From NCBI GenBank assembly GCA_946536315.1, contig CAMNEH010000008.1:1-49341 (forward strand): DNA of 49,341 nt, in the 5' to 3' direction. The translations under genes and the position numbers were made by a program. Below the pieces are notes generated by a model. It was not told the DNA's origin. It did not search any database and saw only the letters and a list, made by a program, of their open reading frames with translations. Origin of the DNA: an uncultured Clostridia bacterium (GTDB taxonomy: Bacteria > Bacillota > Clostridia > Christensenellales > Aristaeellaceae). Positions 26,739 to 32,504 of the stretch are shown here, one piece after another (position 1 is the first letter of the stretch; every line of letters starts with the position of its first letter).

Positions 26739-28105
26739 TGCGCCGGGGCGTCGGTCAGGCGGACCGCTTCCAGCCAGATCGCGCATTCCATGCGCTTGCG
26801 GAACAGCTCGCAGCCCGCTTGATAGACGCCGTTGATATCGCCGGTGGCGTGCCACGCGTTCGCCGCGCAGCCGCCCGCACAGTAGAGCCGCGCCCAGCAC
26901 TCGCGGCATTCGTCGCGCGTGTAAACGTTTGTACAGGCAAACTTTTCCTGAATATCCGGCCTGGTCAGGCCTTCGTCCAGGCTGCCCAGGCGGAAGGCTT
27001 TCTCGCCCACGAACTGGTGGCAGGGATAAAGGTCGCCGGTAGGAGTGACAGCCAGATATTCCGTGCCGGAGCCGCAGCCGGATACGCGCTTGTAGATGCA
27101 GGGCCCGCCGCTCAGGTCGATCATGTAGTGATAGAAGGTGAACGGGCGCCCTTCGCGCCGGCGCTCATCCATCAGCAGCGCCAGGTCCTCATACTGCTGC
27201 TTGACGATTTCGAGGTCCCCGGCGGTGAGCGCTGAAGGATCGTCCGGCGCACAGACTACCGGCTCCATACTCAGCTCGGTGAAGCCCAGGTCCAGCATGG
27301 TTTGGATATCCTTCAGAAAGTCCGGGTTCCGGTGGGTGAAGGTGCCGCGCATATAGTAGTTCCGGCCGCCGCGCTTTTCCACCAGGCGCTGGAACCGCGG
27401 CACGACGCGGTCAAAGCTGCCGCGTCCCTGGTAGTCCACGCGCGCAAAGTCGTGGATCTCCTTGCGCCCGTCCAGGCTGAGTACCACGTTGTAGCACTCC
27501 CGGTTGCAGAAGTCGATGACGTCGTCGTCAATGTTCATGCCATTGGTGGTCAGGGTAAAGCGGAACTGCTTGCCGGTGGACTGTTCCAGCCCGCGGGCAT
27601 AGGCCACCAGCCCCTTCACCACGTCGAAGTTCATCAGCGGCTCGCCGCCGAAAAAGTCCACCTCCAGATGCCGCCGCGTGCCGGAGTGCGCCACCAGAAA
27701 ATCGAGCGCCCGTTTCCCCGTGTCCAGCGACATCAGCGCGCGCTCGCCGTGATACCGGCCCTGACTGGCAAAGCAATAGCTGCAGTTCAGGTTGCAGGTA
27801 TGCGCCACGTGCAGGCACAGCGCTTTCACGACGCCCGCGGTGCGCGCCTTCAGCTCACCGGCAATCGGCGCGAAGGGGTCTTCGGCGAAGAGCTTCCCGG
27901 CGTCGCGGAGCTGCGCCACTTCAGCGCAGCATTCACGGATTTCCTCCGGCGGATACCGGTCGCTCAGCAGGGATACGATTTCTTCGCGACTGTGTGCGGC
28001 AAACTGGGCGATGACGTCGTAGGCGAGGTCGTCCACTGCGTGGACAGAGCCGGAGGCGGTGTCCAGGACGATATTCCGGCCGTGCAGCCGATACTGGTGC
28101 AACAT
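26735..28105 (-). CDS. scfB: Radical SAM/SPASM maturase of the SCIFF peptide
   Basis: The 456-aa enzyme puts thioether cross-links into the SCIFF peptide encoded just upstream. Residues 1-80 form a PqqD-like peptide-recognition domain. The radical-SAM cluster motif is CNLNCSYC (Cys104, 108, 111). A SPASM region with many cysteines near the C-terminus (including PCIYKRVSGCGSG, DLYPCHQF and CRECWARLYCAGGC) should bind two auxiliary iron-sulfur clusters. It abstracts a hydrogen with a 5'-deoxyadenosyl radical and joins Cys sulfur to a carbon of the partner residue. The ATG has AAGGAG 10 bp upstream. A hairpin terminator separates it from scfA, and its stop overlaps the decarboxylase start. Confidence 0.93.
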   Translation of the reverse strand: MLHQYRLHGRNIVLDTASGSVHAVDDLAYDVIAQFAAHSREEIVSLLSDRYPPEEIRECCAEVAQLRDAGKLFAEDPFAPIAGELKARTAGVVKALCLHVAHTCNLNCSYCFASQGRYHGERALMSLDTGKRALDFLVAHSGTRRHLEVDFFGGEPLMNFDVVKGLVAYARGLEQSTGKQFRFTLTTNGMNIDDDVIDFCNRECYNVVLSLDGRKEIHDFARVDYQGRGSFDRVVPRFQRLVEKRGGRNYYMRGTFTHRNPDFLKDIQTMLDLGFTELSMEPVVCAPDDPSALTAGDLEIVKQQYEDLALLMDERRREGRPFTFYHYMIDLSGGPCIYKRVSGCGSGTEYLAVTPTGDLYPCHQFVGEKAFRLGSLDEGLTRPDIQEKFACTNVYTRDECRECWARLYCAGGCAANAWHATGDINGVYQAGCELFRKRMECAIWLEAVRLTDAPAQ

Positions 28106-28131
28106 GAATGCGTGTCTCCTTATGATGAATC

Positions 28132-28165
28132 AAAACCCGCATAATGATGCGATTATGCGGGTTTT
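28132..28165 (-). terminator. Intrinsic terminator/attenuator between scfA and scfB
   Basis: A perfect 14-bp stem (28132-28145 with 28152-28165) and a six-base loop end in TTTT on the minus strand. It lies 60 bp after the scfA stop and just before the scfB ribosome site. Partial read-through would give much more precursor mRNA than maturase mRNA. Confidence 0.75.
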
Positions 28166-28225
28166 GCGCAAACGGGCTTGCGATACTGCGGATGCGCGCA
28201 GGGCGCGCACGGCAGTACAGGCAGA

Positions 28226-28378
28226 TTATTTCTCGGTTTTCTGGTTTTCACACTTCTGATTGGCAATGCCGCAGCTGGTCTTGCAAGCGGACTGGCAAGA
28301 GGTCTGGCATTCGCCGCAGCCGCCGTTCTTGGCGCTCTCGCACAGGTCGCGGGTCGGCAGTGTCTGGATATGGGCCAT
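28226..28378 (-). CDS. scfA: SCIFF ranthipeptide precursor
   Basis: A 50-residue ORF starts at MAHIQTLPTR and carries the SCIFF core CGECQTSCQSACKTSCGIAN followed by QKCEN. The six expected cysteines are at 21, 24, 28, 32, 36 and 43, with an extra one at 13. AAGGAGG lies 8 bp before the ATG and a strong promoter upstream. The product is the substrate of the radical-SAM enzyme encoded next. SCIFF peptides are widespread in Clostridia and have been linked to quorum-type control of metabolism. Unusually, the residue after CKTSC is Gly37, where better-known members have Thr. Confidence 0.92.
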   Translation of the reverse strand: MAHIQTLPTRDLCESAKNGGCGECQTSCQSACKTSCGIANQKCENQKTEK

Positions 28379-28411
28379 CGTGTTGTCCTCCTTTCCCAAA
28401 CGTACAAACGT

Positions 28412-28441
28412 ATTTTACAATACCGGAAGAAAGCCTGTCAA
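28412..28441 (-). promoter_or_regulatory. Promoter of scfA
   Basis: On the minus strand a perfect TTGACA (28436-28441) and TAAAAT (28412-28417) are 18 bp apart, about 35 bp before the scfA ATG. Confidence 0.8.
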
Positions 28442-28456
28442 GGGGGAAACTCAGTA

Positions 28457-28485
28457 TTGACAATGATTCGGCGCTTTGCTATGCT
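28457..28485 (+). promoter_or_regulatory. Promoter of the AEC permease gene
   Basis: A perfect TTGACA (28457-28462) and TATGCT (28480-28485) are 17 bp apart, about 35 bp before the ATG. The -35 boxes of this promoter and of the divergent scfA promoter are only 15 bp apart. Confidence 0.75.
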
Positions 28486-28521
28486 GACATCATTCGGGTA
28501 AGAAAGGCGGGGACGAGGGGA

Positions 28522-29442
28522 ATGTCGGGTATACTGGCCAGGCAGGTGCTGCAGATGCTGATCATGGCGGCGGCAGGCTACCTGCTGTTCAAAGGCGGGA
28601 AGGTGAGCCATGAGGGGAGTAAGGCCCTGGCCAATATCCTGATCTACGCGTCGCTGCCGTGTGTGATCGTCAACGGCTTTCTGATCGAGCGGACGCCGGC
28701 GCACGCGCAGGGCCTGCTGCTCAGCGCTGGCGCGGCGGCACTGCTGCTGGGAGTGTCCATGCTGATCGCCCGCCTGCTGCTTCGCGGGGACGCGATCGCG
28801 ACCTTTGCGGCATCATTCTCCAATCCGGGGTTTTTCGGCATTCCACTGGTCGTGTCCGCGCTGGGGCAGGGCGCGGTGTTCTATTGCACGCCATTCATCG
28901 CTTTCCTGAACGTGCTGCAGTGGACCTATGGGGTGGCGGTGCTGACCGGGCAGCCCATGCGCCAGGGCTTCAGCCTGAAAAAGCTGTTCACCGCGCCGTT
29001 TGTGATCGCGATCCTGATCGGCCTGACGATTTTCGCCACCGGCGTGACGCTGCCTTCGGTGGTGACAGGCTGCCTGTCCGGCGTGGCGGCCCTCAATACG
29101 CCGCTGTCCATGTTCACCATCGGCATTTATCTGGCGCAGACCGATATCCGGGCGATGCTGAAGCGGCTGAAGGTGTACGCGGTCGCGGCGGTCCGCCTGG
29201 CGATGATCCCGCTGGTCTCTCTCGCTCTGCTGTCACTGCTGCCGGCTTCCATGAACGATCTGAAGCTGGCGCTGCTGATCTGCGCTTCCTGCCCCGTCGG
29301 GGCCAACGTGGCTGTGTACGCGCAGCTTCACGGCAAGGACTATCCCTACGCGGTGGAAACCGTGGTCATTTCCACCCTGCTGGCCATTCTCAGTATTCCT
29401 GCTGTCGCCGCCCTCGCCGGGATGGTTTGGCCCGGCGTATGA
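28522..29442 (+). CDS. AEC (auxin efflux carrier) family permease
   Basis: The 306-aa membrane protein has about ten hydrophobic helices in two halves and the AEC/Mem_trans pattern, including SFSNPGFFGIPLV in the middle helix and LPCVIVNGFL and CASCPVGANVAVYA elsewhere. Bacterial AEC carriers move organic acids such as malate, or amino-acid-like anions; the substrate is unknown here. The chosen ATG lies just after GACGAGGGGA; the open frame extends upstream through the promoter and cannot be used in full. It is divergent from scfA, with the two promoters almost back to back. Confidence 0.85.
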   Translation: MSGILARQVLQMLIMAAAGYLLFKGGKVSHEGSKALANILIYASLPCVIVNGFLIERTPAHAQGLLLSAGAAALLLGVSMLIARLLLRGDAIATFAASFSNPGFFGIPLVVSALGQGAVFYCTPFIAFLNVLQWTYGVAVLTGQPMRQGFSLKKLFTAPFVIAILIGLTIFATGVTLPSVVTGCLSGVAALNTPLSMFTIGIYLAQTDIRAMLKRLKVYAVAAVRLAMIPLVSLALLSLLPASMNDLKLALLICASCPVGANVAVYAQLHGKDYPYAVETVVISTLLAILSIPAVAALAGMVWPGV

Positions 29443-29749
29443 AGCCGTCAACACAATGTGTCAAATATGTGTCAGGAAGCGACTTCCGGAAAAGCCTGAA
29501 ACCGATACAATTGCGACTGTCGTATCAGTTAATATAGACAGTATTTCCGAAATCGGTCTTTTCCTGCAGGCGTTCTGAAAGAAATGGCCCTGCCTGCTTT
29601 GCGGGCGGCGTCACTGGTTTCCTTGCGTAACGCACAGGCCCTATGGTATGATCTGACCGTCGGAACGAAATGAATGACGCTCCGACGTCGGCACGGCTCC
29701 TGACGGGTAAACGCCGTCAGAGCCTGACAATGGAAGGGAGGACTGTATC
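29443..29749 (+). promoter_or_regulatory. Intergenic region with flotillin promoter and leader hairpin
   Basis: A promoter (TTGCGT at 29623-29628, TATGAT at 29647-29652, spacing 18) precedes the flotillin gene. Downstream, in the likely 5' leader, a GTCGGA/TCCGAC pair (29659-29664 with 29681-29686) and a stronger hairpin at 29695-29724 (11 pairs with one bulged C) lie just before the ribosome site GGGAGG. No T-run follows the hairpin, so it is not a terminator. The part from 29443 to 29620 shows nothing I can name. Confidence 0.5.
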
Positions 29750-31153
29750 ATGACACTGTATCTGTCGATTGGCGTTGCCGTCATCATCGTCTGCGCCCTG
29801 TTTGCGATCGGCTACCTGAAAGCGCCGCCGGATACCGCCTTTATCATTTCCGGCCTGGGCAAGCGCCGCATCCTGATCGGCAAGGCCGGGTGGCGCATCC
29901 CGTTCCTGGAGAGGGTCGACAAAATCTCGCTGCAGGTGATGACGGTGGACGTCAAGACCAGCGAAGCGGTCCCCACCAACGAATTCATCAACGTCATGGT
30001 GGACGGCGTCGCGAACGTCAAGGTCTCCTCTGACCCGAAGCTGCTGGAGCGCGCGGCGGAGTCTCTGCTGGGCATGAAGCAGCCGCAGCTGGTCGCGATG
30101 GTCACGCAGGTGCTGGAGGGCAACATGCGCGAAATCGTCGGCTCGGTCGGCCTGAAGGAAATGGTGCAGGACCGCCAGGGCGTGGCCAAAAAGGTCACCG
30201 AAAACGTGATCCCGGATATGCAGAAGCTGGGCATTGAGGTCGTGAACTTCAACATCCAGAACTTCCGCGACAATGCCGGCACCATCGAGAACATGGGTAT
30301 CGACAATGTAGAGCAGATCCGCAAGAACGCCCAGATCGCCAAGGCGAACGCCCAGCGCGACATCGCCATCGCGTCCTCGCAGGCGCAGGAGGAAGCCAAC
30401 GCAGTCAAGGTGGAGGCGGAAAAGAAGATCGCCGAGCAGAACGCCGCGCTGAGCGTACAGCAGGCGGAAATGCAGGTGCGCGCCGACACCAAGAAGGCCG
30501 AGGCGGACGCGGCCTACTCCATCCAGCAGGAAAACCAGCGCAAGACCATTGAAGTGACCCGCGCCAACGCGGATATCGCCCGCCGCGAGAAGGAAGCGGA
30601 GCTCGCCGAAAAGGAAATCGCCATCCGCGAGCGCAAGCTGGACGCAGAGGTCCGCAAGGCGGCCGACGCGAAAAAGTACCAGGCGGAGCGCGAGGCTGAG
30701 GCGGACCTGATCCGCCGTCAGCGCGACGCCGACGCGAAGAAGTATGAGGCGCTTCAGCAGGCGGAGGCCCGCAAGGCCGAGGCCGAGGCCGCCCGCTTTG
30801 CCATGGAGCAGGAGGCGGAGGGCATCCGCGCCAGGGGTCTGGCTGAGGCGGAGGCCATTGAAAAGAAAGCGGAAGCCCAGCGCAAGATGGGCGAAGCCTC
30901 GATCCTCGAAATGTATCTGGCCGCGCTGCCTGAAGTGGTCAAGAACGCCGCCGCGCCGCTCAGCCAGACGGACAAGATCGTCATGTACGGCGACGGCAAT
31001 TCCTCCCGTCTGGTCAAGGACGTCATGCAGTCCAGCAGCCAGATCATCGAGGGCCTGAAAGAAGCGACCGGCATCGACCTGACCGCCCTTCTGGCCGGAT
31101 ACGCGACCGGCAAGCTGAACACGGCGAAGGACAACGGAGACGCCCAGGCGTAA
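29750..31153 (+). CDS. floT: Flotillin-like SPFH membrane scaffold protein
   Basis: The 467-aa protein has one N-terminal membrane helix (residues 3-23) and then an SPFH/Band-7 domain (about 25-185) with QVMTVDVKTSEAVPTNEFINV. A long coiled-coil region rich in Ala, Glu, Lys and Arg (about 200-375) with repeated EA dipeptides follows, then a C-terminal assembly part with AALPEVVKNAAAPLSQTDKIVMYG. This layout and the KIVMYG element are those of FloT/YuaG, which builds membrane microdomains and affects membrane fluidity and protein oligomerisation. A NfeD partner, often next to floT, is missing. GGGAGG precedes the ATG and a terminator hairpin follows. Assignment to FloT rather than another SPFH group is likely. 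Confidence 0.9.
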   Translation: MTLYLSIGVAVIIVCALFAIGYLKAPPDTAFIISGLGKRRILIGKAGWRIPFLERVDKISLQVMTVDVKTSEAVPTNEFINVMVDGVANVKVSSDPKLLERAAESLLGMKQPQLVAMVTQVLEGNMREIVGSVGLKEMVQDRQGVAKKVTENVIPDMQKLGIEVVNFNIQNFRDNAGTIENMGIDNVEQIRKNAQIAKANAQRDIAIASSQAQEEANAVKVEAEKKIAEQNAALSVQQAEMQVRADTKKAEADAAYSIQQENQRKTIEVTRANADIARREKEAELAEKEIAIRERKLDAEVRKAADAKKYQAEREAEADLIRRQRDADAKKYEALQQAEARKAEAEAARFAMEQEAEGIRARGLAEAEAIEKKAEAQRKMGEASILEMYLAALPEVVKNAAAPLSQTDKIVMYGDGNSSRLVKDVMQSSSQIIEGLKEATGIDLTALLAGYATGKLNTAKDNGDAQA

Positions 31154-31182
31154 TCCCGCGCGGCCGTCACGGCCAAAGTGAA

Positions 31183-31215
31183 GCAGGGTTCCCGAACAAG
31201 CTTCGGGAACCCTGC
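31183..31215 (+). terminator. Terminator-like hairpin after flotillin
   Basis: A perfect 14-bp stem (31183-31196 with 31202-31215) with a five-base loop lies 29 bp after the flotillin stop. The following T-run is weak, so it may also serve the convergent small gene. Confidence 0.65.
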
Positions 31216-31282
31216 ATCGTTATGCAATCATCATTTCAGACGTTTGTGCGCCGGGCGGCCTGCTGTACAGGCCGCCTGTATA

Positions 31283-31507
31283 TTATTTGCGGCACTTGCC
31301 GGACATCGCGCAGTTGGAACAGCCGCACGAGCAGGTACCTTTGCCGCGCTTCCTGTCCAATACCATTTTCCGCACCGCCAGTGTGACGGCGCCCAGCAGG
31401 ATCGCGCCGACGACGATATTGCCGGTATTTGCGGCGAGCCATTCAGCTACGGTATCCGCCCCCCCTTCTCCATCAGCATTCCCCGGACGACAACTGGTGT
31501 TTATCAC
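31283..31507 (-). CDS. FeoB-associated Cys-rich membrane protein-like (start uncertain)
   Basis: The C-terminal 55 residues look like the small FeoB-associated Cys-rich membrane proteins: WLAANTGNIVVGAILLGAV as a membrane helix, then VRKMVLDRKRGKG and a tail of five cysteines (CSCGCSNCAMSGKC). The role is unproven and thought to be iron-related. No feoA or feoB is in the window. The open frame runs back only to a GTG at 31507 that lacks a good ribosome site. A better start (ATG with MLMEKGG) sits in the +1 frame, separated by a run of seven G, so a one-base homopolymer error or slippage would join them. TTGACA 17 bp from TAAACA lies just upstream and may be its promoter. Confidence 0.6.
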   Translation of the reverse strand: MINTSCRPGNADGEGGADTVAEWLAANTGNIVVGAILLGAVTLAVRKMVLDRKRGKGTCSCGCSNCAMSGKCRK

Positions 31508-31530
31508 TGTTTGGCGTTTTTGTCAAGCGG

Positions 31531-32229
31531 TTATCTGAGCGCTTCCAGATTTCCGCCGCTCTGGTAATAGGCCTCGATCATCGCGCGCGCGACGCCGAGC
31601 GTGACGTAGTCGCGCTGCTGGAAGCCATAGGCGCGCTGGAACGCTTTTACGGCGATCTCTGTGCCTTCACCATATTTGCTGTCGATGTCCATGGTGTAGT
31701 AGCCCAGCCGGGACAGGATCACCTGCACCCAGCGCGCGCCGGTGGTGACGCGGGGGATGTTGTCGCGCATATTGCTGACCAGCTTGTACATGCCGCAGAT
31801 GGACTGGTCATAGTACAGCGGCGCCATGTAATCGTAATAGCCGCCCACGTATACCGGCACGATCCGTCCGGCAAGGACGCTGGCGAGGCAGTCGACCACG
31901 CTCTGGTCGACATAGCCGTTATGCCCGCGGTAGCCCTGGCGCTGCATGAAGCGCTGGATCTCGCTCTGCGTCTGGTTGCCCAGGTTGCCGGTCACGTCCC
32001 ACTTGTCGCCCTGGAAATAGCCGGCGGCCTTCAGCTGCGTCTGGACCCAGAAAATGTAGATGTTCATCTGCTCAGGCCCGTAGGCGCGTCCGTAGAGGTA
32101 AGGGACGCCCATATCGTAAGGCGCGCTGGCGTCGTACCCCCACGCTTCCGCATTGGCAGGGGTGGGGAGCGCCGCGGCGGACAGCAGCGCGACCGCCAGC
32201 GCCAGAGACAGAAATCTGACCCGTTTCAT
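31531..32229 (-). CDS. Secreted peptidoglycan-binding-like protein
   Basis: The 232-aa protein has a signal peptide (MKRVRFLSLALAVALLSAAA, cleavage near ANA/EA). The mature part contains two repeats resembling the PG_binding_1 three-helix fold: WVQTQLKAAGYFQGDKWDVTG with SEIQRFMQRQGY, and WVQVILSRLGYYTMDIDSKYG with AVKAFQRAYGF. Such modules hold proteins to the cell wall; no catalytic domain is attached. The ATG at 32229 has GGAGG 8 bp upstream, so an earlier in-frame ATG at 32244 is less likely. It stands alone between the small Cys-rich gene and a divergent ABC transporter. Confidence 0.75.
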   Translation of the reverse strand: MKRVRFLSLALAVALLSAAALPTPANAEAWGYDASAPYDMGVPYLYGRAYGPEQMNIYIFWVQTQLKAAGYFQGDKWDVTGNLGNQTQSEIQRFMQRQGYRGHNGYVDQSVVDCLASVLAGRIVPVYVGGYYDYMAPLYYDQSICGMYKLVSNMRDNIPRVTTGARWVQVILSRLGYYTMDIDSKYGEGTEIAVKAFQRAYGFQQRDYVTLGVARAMIEAYYQSGGNLEALR

Positions 32230-32250
32230 GTTCAAAGCCTCCATTTCTGT

Positions 32251-32265
32251 TGACTGTCAGAGTCA
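32251..32265. promoter_or_regulatory. Inverted repeat, possible operator
   Basis: TGACT-N5-AGTCA is a short perfect inverted repeat between the promoter and ribosome site of the peptidoglycan-binding-like gene. It could be a regulator site or leader structure; the evidence is weak. Confidence 0.3.
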
Positions 32266-32283
32266 CTGGATTTCACATCAAAG

Positions 32284-32312
32284 AGTATAACAAATATGTC
32301 AAAAAATGTAAA
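32284..32312 (-). promoter_or_regulatory. Promoter of the peptidoglycan-binding-like gene
   Basis: On the minus strand TTTACA (32307-32312) and TATACT (32284-32289) are 17 bp apart, with an extended TG before the -10 box. Confidence 0.7.
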
Positions 32313-32389
32313 TACGCATTTGGCCGGAAAACGGCCGGATCCGGAATTGCTATGCTGTTCGCTGCCTTATTTCTATCACAGATGCGTTA

Positions 32390-32418
32390 TTGTGACCGCG
32401 CGGGAAATATGTTATACT
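32390..32418 (+). promoter_or_regulatory. Promoter of the ABC transporter gene
   Basis: TTGTGA (32390-32395) and TATACT (32413-32418) are 17 bp apart with an extended TG element. The start codon follows about 85 bp later. The gap 32230-32504 holds this promoter, its divergent partner and no gene. Confidence 0.7.
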
Positions 32419-32504
32419 TTCCGGCGGGTACGCATGACGAGGCAGGCCGCGGGCAGCGCTGGGCGGCAGATATGCTTTCAACGTGATCAGGATCGGGGGA
32501 CGGT

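Noticed and set aside
28144-28521. Long N-terminal extension of the AEC carrier
   Set aside because: The open frame crosses scfA antisense and the carrier's own promoter; homology-like sequence starts at MSGILARQV.
32284-32305. TTGACA close to TATACT on the minus strand upstream of the peptidoglycan-binding-like gene
   Set aside because: The spacing is only 7 bp; TTTACA at 17 bp is the workable -35 box.
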